The position numbers were made by a program, and so were the translations under genes. From Lutraria lutraria (lineage: Eukaryota > Mollusca > Bivalvia > Venerida > Mactridae): a DNA stretch of 64,000 nt. Below, in pieces: positions 34,801 through 46,640 of the stretch. The DNA is taken from positions 3,904,965 to 3,968,964 of the forward strand of contig OZ026833.1 of assembly GCA_964023205.1 (NCBI GenBank), read 5' to 3'. Numbering within the stretch: the stretch's first letter is position 1; every line of letters starts with the position of its first letter. The notes under the pieces were generated by a model, which worked only from the letters and a program-made list of their open reading frames with translations, was not told the origin of the DNA and searched no databases.

Positions 34801-34900
34801 AGTTTCAGTTTCTCAGGCTTCGGCACCAACTTCGTGAGCAGTGATAAAATCTTTGGCATGCCAAAAAATTGCCGAAGGTCCACGCGAAGTATCATGTTCG
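31850..34900 (-). pseudogene. LINE retrotransposon (APE endonuclease and reverse transcriptase), degenerate
   Basis: Order on the minus strand: ORF1-like tail (34895-34641), endonuclease start (CLNWNIEGL, ALTETWLID), endonuclease core (FTISGDLNARTEDKRDYL), 'SSHLPI' near 33840, linker, reverse transcriptase start (33239-32922), 'VGLKQGCLASPI' at about 32640, catalytic FADDL near 32535, then 'FTYVGVTL' and a C-terminal stretch to about 31850. Several frameshifts and stops split it into at least eight open segments, so it is inactive. The 5' end is cut near 34830 by the CATCGT-rich block. Confidence 0.85.
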
Positions 34901-36905
34901 TGTTGAATTCGTGTGTTCATTTTACCCTTCGTATTCCTATCGTGAGGGCATCTTGTTTAATCGTGTCATCATCGTATTTTCTTCGTGTAATCATCGGTGC
35001 TATCAGGCATTTTTGCCATACGAAGACAATACGAAGGAAACAAGAAGCCGCCCGATTGTCTTAGGAAGGCAACACGGCTACGTGAAGCCCTCTCAATGCC
35101 GTCGTGTAGCCATCGTATTACAGTGCGATGACATCGAGATGGAACCACGGTGACTACGAAGACAGCCGATTTTTAGTAGCTCAAGCGTTTCACAAGTGTT
35201 ATGGTAACGAGAATATATAAAACGCCATTCATAGAGTATCTTCCTCGATCAGTCCTATATGGAACTCTACAGAAGAGCGGCGTGCGTTACTCTCAAAGCT
35301 TAAATCACATTTATCCATAATTCGCTTCCTGCAGAATGGCATACTTTGATGATGAGACTTCGATATACCTTAGAAAACATTATCAACAACTCTTACAGGC
35401 CAGTACCTCCTCTTAAAGGTAAAATTGTCTTGTTTCTTTTCGTCATTTCTTGCTATTTGCCTTTCTTATGTGATAGGGCTATCATGACCATAAGTACATC
35501 ATCTTATCATTATCATCATCAATACTAGCATTCTTTCAGTCCGAAATAGTATGGTCACATTTATCTTAATAATATATAATACATGACCCAACCTATGGTT
35601 CACTGTTATAGCGCGCACTCGCCATTTTAATTGCATAGCGTATCTGATATGGACAGGGTAGCAAACTTTATTTGCATAGTGAAAAGCAAGGTAACTTTTG
35701 CATTGTGATCTAAATACCATTTATTACTGACTGTTGTTGTTTGATATATTAATTTTATTTCATAGCTTAAACTTATTGCAACGTACTTGCCTTTTTGCTT
35801 CCGTGGCGTAGAGACGAGTCAGAATCCCTTGGGTTTGTAACAAAATAGAGGATTACTCTCGCATTTGATAATGTACTTAAATTATTTTAGCTTTTTATTT
35901 CAAGGGCAAAGGAAAACTCGAGGTGAATAAGGAAACAGAAGTCTATGTGTGTCAGGAAATGGCTGTCTGGTAAAAGAAGACAAAGCCATAACCAACCATT
36001 ATAGCACTCTTCTAACGGAACTGAAGACAAAAATATGAATGCCTTCTACAACTACATAAGCTTCCCAGAGGTCCGGCAAATGCTAGAAAGGACGTTGAGA
36101 AGAGAAGGACACATTGTACAAAAGTCTCTCCCTCCCGGTCTCAACCTGTCTATCACCCTACGATAACTTGCTGACGGTTACAATTATCCTACAACTTTTC
36201 CAAACACTTTATCCCTTATCATAAATGAAGTATGTAAAGCCGAGTTTGCTGTTGAGAAGATCCAGTGTTCAGAAGACAATTCCTACGCTGCTGTGGTGCT
36301 CAGGATGGCAGGCATGTGGTGGTCACCTGTCGTTGGAGCAGTTGGTACAGAAACTGCAAGAGGTTCTTCTCATTTTCCTTATGGCCCTGGTCGACGCAGA
36401 TTACAAATGTCTTTGCATTGATTTTATGCCCCTCTCTGTGGCTGGAGGTTCAGTAAAGTCTACTCAATTGTCTCTGAACTCTGCATTTACCAGGCAGCCT
36501 CATTCCCCTGTTTGTCTATGCATTGGATGTCATGTTAATTAAATTGACTTCAGTTTGAAATAATACTAATTGAATATCCAACGATAAGTCGAAGGTTTTA
36601 TACCATCGGGAGGTCACCTGACGCCATCGTGACCTTGTTTTAAGGCATCGTACTTACAACACGACGTCGTGAAGCCATCGTGTAAGCTTCGTGTGTCCTG
36701 CGGGTAAACATCTAAATAAAAATTTACATCATCGTTCTGACTCCGTAAGTATTTCGGGTGTCATCGTGTCATATTCGGAAGGCATCGTACTTGATTCGGC
36801 TGTTGATTCGGCTGTTGACTAGGATCGGGGCCATTTTCGCGCGATTCTCAAAAATCCATATTCGTGTGGCCATCTGCTGTCAATATCGGGACAGTGTGAC
36901 GCCAG
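34840..36905 (+). mobile_element. PIF/Harbinger-like DNA transposon with CATCGT-rich ends, wedged between two LINEs
   Basis: Both flanks (34850-35160 and 36590-36870) are dense in catcgt, ttcgtg and acgaag words on a more GC-rich background. The interior holds a broken transposase (36050-36540). I could not define terminal inverted repeats or a target duplication, so the borders are approximate. Confidence 0.55.
36050..36540 (+). pseudogene. PIF/Harbinger transposase relic
   Basis: Frames in order: LNLSITLR, a stop, LADGYNYPT, IINEVCKAEF, then GAQDGRHVVVTC (family: 'GALDGKHV', bearing the first catalytic Asp), then CKRFFSFSL and, after a frameshift, ALVDADYKCLCIDF (family: 'AVVDADYKF'). The order matches HARBI1-like transposases. 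Stops and frame changes make it inactive. Confidence 0.75.
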
Positions 36906-38004
36906 CATAAACAACGTACTTAAAATTGGAGTTATAATGTCACATGTATGTTTATAAAATTCTGCACCAATGCCGTCCTTACCCTGTAATTCAGATGATA
37001 CTATATGATAATCTACTACACTGTGACCTTCGTTTGCAATACATGTATAATTACCATCAATATCATCACAACACCTACCATACAAAATATGAATGTTATG
37101 TGTGCAACATAAATCGACAAGTAATTTTCCAAAATTATTATATCTTGAATTATCCTTATTTCGACGAGGTAAGTCAAAATAATCATACTCATACTCAACG
37201 TTTTCATGATACAAAAAATCTAAATTATCAGTAATAATTTAAATCACCTGTTCTGGCATTAAAATCACCAGCTACGTACAAGTAGCTCTCGGGATATTCG
37301 TTTTTAAGACTGATTAGAGTTTTGTCTAATAAAGGGAAACCGGTATTTTCAACAGTATTTTGGTACATGGGGGATCCTTCTGGTGAAATGTAAGTTATGT
37401 ACAATACAATATCTTTTACAGAGTTAAATAAACTGCCATTCAGTAATAGCACTACACCATCAGTAAGACAAGGTTTAATACGGGTGACTAGATTGTCCGC
37501 CACGTGTTCATTTTTTATGAATACACTAACGCCGCAACTATTTCTGATAGCGTTTCTTCGTTTCGTTCTTACACAATCAAAATGGCAATAACCCGACAAG
37601 TGCGAGTCAAATTCCCTATGAAAATTACTCCACGTTTCTACAAGTCCAATAAAGTCAAACTGTTTCAAGTAATTTATGAATGAAATATCATGTTTATGTT
37701 TGTTTAAACCCGCAATGTTCCTTGTAAGTATGGTCAATCGTTTGTACAATGTCTCGTGTTCTTGTGGTTGGGCGTGGCCTAGTCAACAGTCTCGTTGTCG
37801 CTTCCGTCGTCATTACGTTGATGCTCCGATCCATCTCGGGCGGTTTCGTAATTGATCGTTTTCGTCGTTGTCGCTCGTGGAACCGAGTTCCTGGCTTTCC
37901 GCGCGCTTGTCCAATTGTATACGCGTCTTGGCGCGCTTCGTTATACCCGTACACAGTGTTTTCAATGATCAGTTTATCGAATGTCAAGGCTGCATTTAAG
38001 TTTG
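36905..38004 (-). pseudogene. Second LINE (different family) with internal deletion
   Basis: On the minus strand: ORF1 tail (37990-37694, 'FDKLIIENTVYGYNEAR', basic C-terminus), endonuclease (37749-37228, LTILTRNIAGLNKHKHD, GLVETW, VAGDFNARTGD), then after a frameshift 'VVDYHIVSSEL' at about 36990. This runs directly into 'GIGAEFYKHTCDIITPIL', a motif from well inside the reverse transcriptase linker. The intervening few hundred bases are missing. Confidence 0.8.
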
Positions 38005-39300
38005 TCTGGGCTCATACCTCAAAATGTCTTCGTCTAGGTACTAGTAACAGTCTTCGTTCTAGATAAACTACATGCACAAACAAGTACCAAACTTTTTTTA
38101 TTAAGAATGATATGAATTAAAGACGTCAGAGTTCATTCGGCTGTATATTGGTTGTACACAATTGTTTGAATAGTAGAAAAATTTATTACATAATCATAGT
38201 GTTATTCATACAAACACAGTTTATGCTGTTCAAGCGATACTTTAATTAAAGTTGAAGAAACGCACCATGTCCCCCATATTACAAAGGATTTTCCTTTTTC
38301 AAGCGCAATTTGTTAGAAATATGCTTAAAATGATTATTAAACATCTGTATTTTGACATGGAATAGAAAATAGAAACTTTTTTACGTTGAAAGTTGTATAT
38401 CTCTTCAAACAGGTCGAAGATTGTGATATAAAATGTATCGGCGGTAAGATATATTCCTCTGCCGGCGAATCACTAAAATATATTTACACTGCATAAAAAG
38501 GAGCAACTGACAATTATCATGACACATTATACATAGTAAATGCTTTGAACAACTTAGTAAAACAAAAGAGACAACGATGCAATAAAACAAAGAATTAAAA
38601 AGAAAAACTTAATTCAATAACACGATCGCTTGCGTAAACGTCTGATTAATTACTTCGTTTTCTACTTACAATTAACACCTCACAAACACAATTGCATTTC
38701 ACAATTACAAGACATCTGATTATACATGAAAATGATCTGTCATTATGTTAAATCTATGATATGTATCGTATATAAATCAGTTCATTAAGGATGTGACCCA
38801 TTGCTGAAGGTCATTATTTTTTCTTCACCCCCCTGGGCCACACCTTTGGTAAGGATGAGTCCATTCTCATGAAGGGGGTAAAGCAGGCCATACAATTAAG
38901 TCTACCAGGTTTCCGCTGACTGTATAAGCACTGTATAAACTTGATTGGAATGCCACCCCGTGCTTCAATAATGGTGACATGACAACTGGAGGTTATTGTA
39001 TCTATAAGTATATTACAAAACGGGTGTTGAGACAGATGAGAATAATGCATAAAACAATGTTGCTAGCAAAATATGTTATACACCACGGGTGTTGTACACA
39101 AATATTGCATAATTAAGACTTTTTTCAAGGTAATAATCCAAAGATTTCATTTTAGTTTTGATGTTAACTTTTGACTGCTTGGAAGTGCCCTATGTAGTCT
39201 CGTCGTTTCATGTAAATCCATTGTTTTTATCATTAGAATCTGCTGCTTAAAAAAACACAGTTCCTACTATGAACATTAGTAAGCAAGCAACCCTGTTCAA
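38005..39300 (-). pseudogene. Unit 2: decayed 3' end of a MIEAP-like gene
   Basis: Homologous to 10350-12250 and 52840-57780. The last exon (39001-38814) keeps VVMSPLLKHGVAFQSSLYSA and NLVDLIVWPAL but has a TAA replacing the codon after 'IQ' and two single-base insertions, so it is not translatable. The open frame at 38814-39050 is a shifted reading of this dead exon. Confidence 0.8.
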
Positions 39301-39360
39301 AACTGGGGATGAGCAAGCAGGACAATGCAAGTACTAATTCTATTGATATAAATAAGTATG

Positions 39361-40782
39361 CATAATAAAATAAGAGGGCCAAGATGGCCCTATATCGCTC
39401 ACATGACAATCACTGTTAACTCATTAAAACCTAGTTTTTTACCCAAGATGGCCCATGTTAGAACCTGTCCTACATATAAATAAGACAAACGTTCTGACAA
39501 GGTTTGTTGAAGATCCAATCAAAACCATGAAAACTACAGCATGGAGGTTTTCCTAAGATTTGACCTTGTGACCTAGTTTTTGACCCCAGATAACCCATGT
39601 TCGAATTTGTCTGACATATCATTAAGACGAACGTTCTGACAGAGTTTGGTGAAGATCTAATCAATACCATGAAAACTACAGCATGGAAGTTTTCCTAAGA
39701 TTTGACCTTGTGACCTAGTTTTTGACCCCAGATAACCCATGTTCGAATTTGTCTGACATATCATTAACACGAACATTCTGACAAGGTTTGGTGAACATAC
39801 TATCAAAATTTTACATCTACAATGTTAAAAAGTTTTCCTAAGATTTGACCTCATGACCTAGTTGTTAACCCTAGGTGACCCATATTTCAAGTTGTCCTTA
39901 TTATCTTTAAGACAAACAATCTGACAAGGTTAGGCCAAGCTTTTAACAAGTTTTTACCTCAGATTTGACCTAGTAACCTAGTTTTGTACCCTGGATGACC
40001 CACGTTCAACCTTGACCCACATATCACTGGGGTCAACATTCTGACAAGGTTTGGTGAAGGTCCAATCAAAACTGTAACATCTATAGTGTTAACAAAGTTT
40101 TCATAAGATTTAACCTGGTGACCTAGTTATTGACCCAACATGACCCCTATTTGTACTTGACCATTATATCATTAAAAAAAACAATTTGACGAAGTTTGGT
40201 GAAAATCGAATTATGAAAAGAAAAATCCAACTGTGAAATCTACAGTGTTAACATGGTATTTCATAAGATTTGACCCAGCAACCTAGTTTTTACCCCCAGA
40301 TAACCCATGTTCGAACTTGTTCAAGATATTATAAAGACAAACATTCTGATTGGTTTCATTATGATCCAATCAAAACAGTGACTTCTAGAGTGTTCACAAG
40401 GTTTTTCAGCAATTTGCCCTAGTGACCTAGTTTTTTACCGGAAATGAACTGTTATCGAACTTGACATACATTTTATTGAAATAAACATTCTGACAAAGTT
40501 TCATGAAGATCCATGCAATCTAAACAATGATTTACAAAGTGTTCACTAGGTTGTCCCTCATGTGGTCCTGGTAACCTAGTTTTTGACCCCAAATGGCCCA
40601 ATATCGAACTTGTTCGAGATTTTGTTGATATTAAGTTTCTGACCCAGTTTTGCAAAAATTGAGCTAAAAATGTGTGGTCACAAGGTAAAAGTTTGACTAC
40701 GCACGACACCAGAGGAAGACTGATCACAAAAGCTTGTCCTGTCACTTTGTGACATTTGAGCTAAAATGCCAATTTTTTATGT
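39361..40782. repeat. Bivalve-type dispersed repeat, copy 1
   Basis: Starts aagagggccaagatggccct, ends 'cactttgtgacatttgagct'. The interior is 8-9 diverged blocks spaced about 140 bases, each with a variant of 'gacctagtttttgacccc', 'attctgacaaggtttggtgaa' and 'cctaagatttgacct'. The ends are inverted with respect to each other (gctcacatgaca / tgtgacatttgagc). Open frames inside come from the repeat period. Second copy at 54290-55603. Confidence 0.85.
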
Positions 40783-42115
40783 TTATAACAGATTTCAAAT
40801 CTTGATTTCTTAAAAGGTATCATAGGTACACAAAATCCATTAACATATTATCTAACTTCAAAAATTTACCTTTCTGAATTTGAGAAATATGAAGATTAAC
40901 ACAACATAAAAGAAATAAAAACTTTTATTACTAAAACATCATGATCACAACTACGTTTACATTTTTACTTTACAAATAACCATTCTTTATCGTAAGTATT
41001 AACAATATTTACGTTGAAAGGAAAACATTCTAAACAATGAAAGCAATACAATTTAAATTAATTGTAAAATGCCTTTGAGAAAAATGTGAAACAGATGTTT
41101 ATCGAAACACGTCAAACAAGTAATTTAGTCCATGGACCATAGTATGTTCAACAATAATAATATGGAATGCAAGTATTATATTAATATCATATAATATAGA
41201 ACATTTTATAACACAGATTAGGTGGTTTTAAACAATATATAAAATAGTAACAATTTTTCCTAAAGATTATAGTAGAAGAACAAATACAATTTCAATGTGT
41301 CATAACAAAATGTCCGAAGATTTTTTGTAATTGACATTTTATGATAGCAAAAGAATACAAAGAAATTACACAATAATAGATATCAACCTTGCAAGTATCT
41401 AAGATAAACAATGTCATTAACACATATTTTGGGCATTCACAAGTCATTGGTTTATATTGACAAACACCAAAAGGTATTTGTATCTTAAATTTTAAGAACA
41501 TTTACAGAAATATTTTTCACAAAAGTCAGTGTACCCAGAAAAAAACAGGTATCTAAACCAAACATTTCACATCTTGTTTCTTCATAAAATCAGTTTTTTT
41601 TCCAGAATTGTCACATGCTGAAATCTGTGTAATATGTAGCGTATGCCCCCCAAACTGAAATTATAAACAAAGGTGTTCTAGCTTTCAATTTTTGTACAAT
41701 AATATTTTAATCACAAAAATCACAATAATAGTGGGTCCAGTGTCTCAAAATACCTCTCTTACAAATATGATATATATATTGAACAGCAGAACTCCAGAGT
41801 GACAGGATATTTTCACTGAAAATCATGCACATGCTATATGTGTTAAAAGAAAATAATATCCTTTAAAGTTTAGTGAAGATTCCTTGATCACTTAGATTAG
41901 TTTGTGAGTCATGAGTCTGAGAGGTTTGTTTACTGTTTTCATTACAGAGCTGATAAGATTTCCACAATACATTTGTTACAACAAATTTATTTAGATGATA
42001 ATCACAATTATAATCATTGAAGTATTGCTGATGAAGAAATAAATCAGAGTATTGCTTTGAACTGATGATGCTCTTGAAAAAGGTATGATACAGATGTTTC
42101 GAGTGTTTCATCAAG
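40783..42115 (-). other. Possible 3' UTR of the small gene at 42.3-43.3 kb
   Basis: 1.3 kb without repeats. On the minus strand an AATAAA-type signal lies near 40925-40930, in a position that would suit the 3' end of the neighbouring gene. The open frame 42114-41863 does not join exon 3 in frame. Confidence 0.3.
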
Positions 42116-43315
42116 TTATACAGTAAAACCTCTCCAGAGTGACCCTCTGTAAAGCAACAATCTCTCTATAACAATACCTTCAACATTTCCCTAAACTGAT
42201 ATTTACTCTAAATTTAACCTCGGTAGAGCACCAATCTCTAAACAACAGTAAATATTTGCAGCTCTCACAGGGTGTTTGACTGCAGAGGTTTTACTGTATT
42301 ATCAACATATATGTCAGCAAAATGTGTCTACCTTGAGTGGGACTCAGGAATCAAGTTTAAATGGACTGAATCATCATCACTATCATCATTAGGGCAATCT
42401 CATTTTTGTAGAATCTGTCTAATATAGTAAAAAGCAGATACAGTAACACATACAAATTATTATTATGTACCAATAATTCAATAAGCTTCATTTATACTGA
42501 AACACAGACTGTAGTATCATACTTACTTAACTAAGTAGTAAATGATATATTATGATTATGACAGTATGTCTTGACAGTAAATACTGAAAACAATTCAATA
42601 TGTATCTTCTGTTTATTAAAATGTCAGGGGATAAATACTGGAATTACAAATTGATCAAATGTTTGCAGTAGTACTTATTACAATGTCAATTTAATTCATG
42701 ATGTGCACGAATCATGAGTCGTACAAATGGGGTATTAGAAAATACAGAATATATCTCTCACCTAGTATGTGAAGATGCATCTGGCATTGTGGCTACACCA
42801 AGTTCTCTCATCAACCCATCCATCGATTTCTGCATTATCTGTGAAAAATGTATAGAAATGACACTTCATAAACTCATACACTGTCAAAAAGTATATAACA
42901 TCATTCAAACAGTAATTGAGAACTAATGAAATATTGATAACCTATCTTGACTTTTGTCAATCAGTGTCATGTTAATATCCAATGTATATTTGGGGTTTGC
43001 TGTTTTACTGTGTCTTACAAAGTTGGTTTGTAAGTATCATTCTTGACTGAATTTGATGATCAGAATAAATTGATTAGTTTACTTTAACAATTAAGAACAC
43101 GTAGCAATTCAAAAAACCTTTCATTCAATGTGTCAATATGTTATGGCTGTATCCTGTAAGAGGGTAAAATGTAAGGAAGTATGCATGTAAATTATATATC
43201 AATTACTTACCACTGCCAGTTTCAAGTAATGTACTCGTATTAACCGAAACTCCCGGCACTCTTGACATCGATCTTTGTTTGCAAGTCTTTCCGTATAGTT
43301 CACCGTTCCACACAT
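42116..43315 (-). CDS. Small gene of unknown function (3-4 exons)
   Basis: Exon 1 43315-43211 (MCGTVNYTERLANKDRCQ, ECREFRLIRVHYLKLAV; donor gtaagt, phase 0), exon 2 42838-42762 (IMQKSMDGLMRELGVATMPD; acceptor tttcacag, donor gtgaga, phase 2), exon 3 42379-42332 (DDDSVHLNLIPESHS; donor gtagac, phase 2). All join in frame after the first ATG, which follows an upstream TAA. A possible exon 4 (42146-42116) would start inside a MITE and stop at TAA after ten codons. The N-terminus has three cysteines and many basic residues; the third exon is acidic. I do not recognise the family. It lies inside the decayed unit 2, same strand. Confidence 0.5.
42121..42296. mobile_element. MITE, family 1, with TA target duplication
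   Basis: 176 bp; ends CAGTAAAACCTCT and AGAGGTTTTACTG flanked by TA at 42119-42120 and 42297-42298. Interior shows the same 'agcaacaatct' blocks as 3867-4038. Confidence 0.85.
42332..42379 (-). CDS. Exon 3 of the small unknown gene
   Basis: 48 nt, phase 2 at both ends, encodes DDDSVHLNLIPESHS. Short, so support rests on the splice sites and frame. Confidence 0.4.
42762..42838 (-). CDS. Exon 2 of the small unknown gene
   Basis: 77 nt, phase 0 in and 2 out, encodes IMQKSMDGLMRELGVATMPD plus SSHT; strong acceptor and donor. Confidence 0.5.
43211..43315 (-). CDS. Exon 1 of the small unknown gene
   Basis: 105 nt, ATG at 43315, donor gtg|gtaagt. CxxC at residues 17-20. Confidence 0.5.
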
Positions 43316-44980
43316 CGTACGTACATAATCCACCAAGTCACCGTATTAATGTTCATAGTTGTAACAGGTGAGGTGGATGGGATCAAGACGACAGGGTGAT
43401 CACAATGTCAACTGATTCAACAAAACACTGAGTTCAATAAACGGCTGACCCAATTGTCCGAGAGTCAGTTTCAACAAGCCTGCCACCGACACGGTTTATT
43501 TAATGTTATGACGTAATCACGTCACACGTCGGGTTAACATAAAAATACGCCACGCACACTGATTTGACACAATAATTGCGATCAATTTCACAGTGATTGA
43601 TAGTTTATTTCTTCCAAATTTACGATTTTTATCATGTCTACCGCGATTTGTATTATTGAAGTCACGTGATTTACCGATTCACACAGTTAGTATAAACCAA
43701 TCACCAGACTGTTAACATATAGCTGGCGACCAATCGCCGGACTCCTACCATTTTTGCACACTTGTACCCAGCTACCAGCATCTAGGGAACAACTGCAACC
43801 AAAAACAATAGTACGGCTCCAAGCCAAAAATAGCTCAAACGATATCGTTAGACGATCCCACAATGCATTGCTATATACTCGGCAATGTCCGACAGCTGTA
43901 ATCGGGTGTTTACGAACTTAATTATACTAAAAAACTCTAGCAATTGGGCACGGGAAATTGGTAAAGGATGCAACAAATTCCTTTAAGATATTGAGATACA
44001 TCCATTGTAATCCTTTCGTCCCCGAGATTAAACATTCGGAATACCACGGATATCTTCGCTGTTATTAACATTCGGATCATCACGGATATTTACGTATTTT
44101 CGCTTTTGTAAACAATAGCATGAAATCCCGTTGATTCACGTGTTATTACCGCGGGATCTGATTACTTTTAACTGTCGATACGGAAGTTTCGAATCCATGT
44201 ATGTATATAAGTCCTTGCTATCAATAACAATTATTGTGGAATTGATCGCAATTATTATGTCGATTCAGTGTGTGAATGGTATTTTGGTGTTAGACAGAAG
44301 GGTCGTAATGGAAATTGTGCTATGTCGGTATATTCCGTAGCGAGATCGGTAAATGTCGCCGTATAACGGCTCATTTCCGGAGAATGCGGGTCAAAACGGT
44401 CCACTTCAAAAACGGCACAATACCGAAACGGTCTAATTCCATATCAGCACGTACCAAACGCTTTGAAATCCGTCATCAGATAAGACGACAATGTTAATAC
44501 GAATATGACACCCTTTTCTGAACTGAGCAAATTAATAATTAAAGTGTCGGATCATTATTGTCTAATGAAATCAACGAATTTGACGCAACCCCTTAAATTT
44601 TGATAGCCAATCAGAATCGCTAATGTTAACGGTTCAATAATTGAAACCACGCCTAGGTTTGCTGTCTAGTAAGATTTTTTTGTCATTAATGAATTAATAG
44701 TATTCCAATGCGCATTACGTTATTGATTTTTAATGCTGATAAGAAAAAGTCGATAAAATGGTGCAGTATTTAGCGCAATAAAACTCCATTTTTGAGCGTT
44801 TGGTTAGATTTTTTTGTTGCTAGGTATAAAAGTATGATATTTAATCTTTGTAAATAACGTAATTTATCATTTTACGTTATTTTAGCGATTTTAACCAATG
44901 CCGATACGTTAAGATACATTACACAATGTCTTTTTTTTTTATATTTATAGTCGGTCTACATCTTGATGTAATTCAAGTAT
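43316..44980. other. Upstream region of the small gene
   Basis: More GC-rich around 43440-44500, with a Cg-rich patch at 44330-44480 (repeated 'aacggt', 'cggc'). Promoter function is a guess. Plus-strand frames at 44131-44497 have no recognisable product. Confidence 0.3.
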
Positions 44981-44984
44981 TTTT

Positions 44985-45250
44985 GGTTGTCCTATGTATG
45001 AATGTACTGGTACTTGAGAAACTCCTTATACAGTTTTTTGTTTGTTACACTCTTATTCATGTCATTCAATTCTTTAAAAAAGTACAAAGCTTGTAAATAA
45101 CTGTCAAGTATTTGGAAAGAACGCTTAAGTTGAAGCTTATTTTCTTGAAGCTTCTATTATTCCTTTCTCCCATTACTTAAACTCAAACAAAAAGATGCTA
45201 TCCAATAACTAAGTTACTATACTACTACCCATATTGTAAATAATGTTGTG
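44985..45250 (-). pseudogene. Unit 2: intron relic
   Basis: Homologous to the unit 3 intron at 60510-60730 ('ctccttatacagttt', 'ttcttgaagcttctattatt', 'cctttctc', 'aactaagt'). The adjoining exon is absent. Confidence 0.6.
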
Positions 45251-45704
45251 TAACAGATTTGATAAAATGACTTCAGTCTCTATTTTTGTAGGTAATATAA
45301 AACTCAACACTCGTATATCACAATGTGGAATAGAAAGAAAAATGCAAAAATATATGGTGAAAATGCCGTTTTAGTATACATTGTAAATTTGTAAAAACAG
45401 GTAGGTGCTTATTATTTAAACTCATCAATTCATGAAAATAATAATTATATATTAGTTATCAAATATACAATGTGGGTAAACAAGTCATTGTTCTTGAAAT
45501 TTTGGTAATAGTTATATGTTATCACACATATATTATCATGTACACAACTGACTATAGGTTACTCCGCTCACTTTACAGTCGCTGTCTTATATGTATTCTT
45601 ACAAGTAACCAATACTACGAGATGTTGACTAGGTAAGCCATTACCAGGTATGCTTATCATTTAGTATAAGGACACTACATTTCTATCGACCCGAATATTC
45701 CTAC

Positions 45705-45790
45705 CTTGTTTGTAAACCATGTATATCTTTATCTTTAGCATCCAATACACTATTCAAGTGTCGATTTCTTATTCTAAGGTTTCCGCATTG
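45705..45790 (-). pseudogene. Unit 2: coiled-coil exon relic
   Basis: Minus frame reads LRIRNRHLNSVLDAKDKDIH and GLQTR, then a phase-2 donor (ACAAG|gtagga), exactly the family's exon ending. Upstream it meets TGA with no acceptor. Confidence 0.5.
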
Positions 45791-45976
45791 CAAAAGGGTA
45801 CAATTCGTGTATCAAAACGAAAGGAAAGAACTGCTCAACGGATGTTATGGTTATAAGAATCTAAACAATTCACTCAATGGTTAGTTATAGAAGAAAATGA
45901 TCTTACTAGAATTATTAAATTAGCTTCATGGCGATAGCATGAAATTCATTCGTAAGATTCCACCCTCCAATTATGA

Positions 45977-46085
45977 ATATGCAATACAACCTCTCCAGAG
46001 CGGTCCTCTCTTGAGCAACAACGATTTAACTAATAATTTCACCTTCATATAGCCACAAACTCTCAACAATATAATTTCCCGTTAC
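45977..46085 (+). mobile_element. Truncated MITE, family 1
   Basis: 'acaacctctccagagcggtcctct' split blocks and 'gagcaacaacg' match the left half of 3867-4038; the right end is missing. Confidence 0.5.
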
Positions 46086-46186
46086 ACAAAATATTGGAGC
46101 ATTGTGGTAAAATTGTTCAATATAAATTGGGAAACAAAAGTATATGATCTCGTAAATTCATGGAATTGGTGTTCCAGAAACAGTAG

Positions 46187-46640
46187 ACGTACGTCACATA
46201 ACACAGCCTACGAATGTTACAAGACAAATGAAGATCAGTCAATGATTGATATACAATCTAGGTCCTCCGAAAGAAACAGAAGGGACGATAGACAGGTGTC
46301 ATTTTCAGTTTTTTCATTAGATACTTGTTTGACACCAGTTTGTCGTTAATTTGCGTGCTTGATTAGACTTCAAACAACAATCATATAATCAAAACGTTTG
46401 GACAATTTCATTTTTTTTAATTTCTGAACCACTAAACATATTATTAAAGCATTTATGCCATTGTACCTGTCGCATGAAATAAATATTATCCTTTTTGAAT
46501 TACTAGTAGTCCTTGTTGTCTTCTACTGGCTTAATTTATTCCGCAATTACTATTATTTATTGATTCAAAAGGTTAATGTAGCAGCACTACGTGTTGATCA
46601 TTTGAAAATTAGCACAAAAGAGAAAGAAAAAAAATAGCCG
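46187..46640 (+). pseudogene. Unit 2: exons 2 and 3, inverted
   Basis: Opposite in strand to all other members. Exon 2 (46187-46295) is open: RTSHNTAYECYKTNEDQS, IDIQSRSSERNRRDDRQ, donor cag|gtgtca. Exon 3 (46572 on) keeps VNVAALRVDHLKIS but a run of A causes a frameshift to TAG, and its donor has been lost (cgatat for ctgtaa). Confidence 0.7.

Noticed and set aside
38814..39050. Minus-strand frame of 78 residues as a gene
   Set aside because: Shifted-frame reading of the damaged last exon of unit 2.
39470..40745. Open frames with 'VLMICQTNSNMGYLGSKTR'-type peptides, also at 54404-54862
   Set aside because: They follow the roughly 140-base period of the dispersed repeat and read the same repeated words; not genes.
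42714..42926. Cysteine-containing plus-strand frame (FCIICEKCIEMTLHKLIHCQ), zinc-knuckle-like
   Set aside because: It is antisense to exon 2 of the small gene and has none of the other LINE C-terminal features.
44131..44497. Two plus-strand frames upstream of the small gene
   Set aside because: No splice partners, no recognisable domain; could not be supported as genes.
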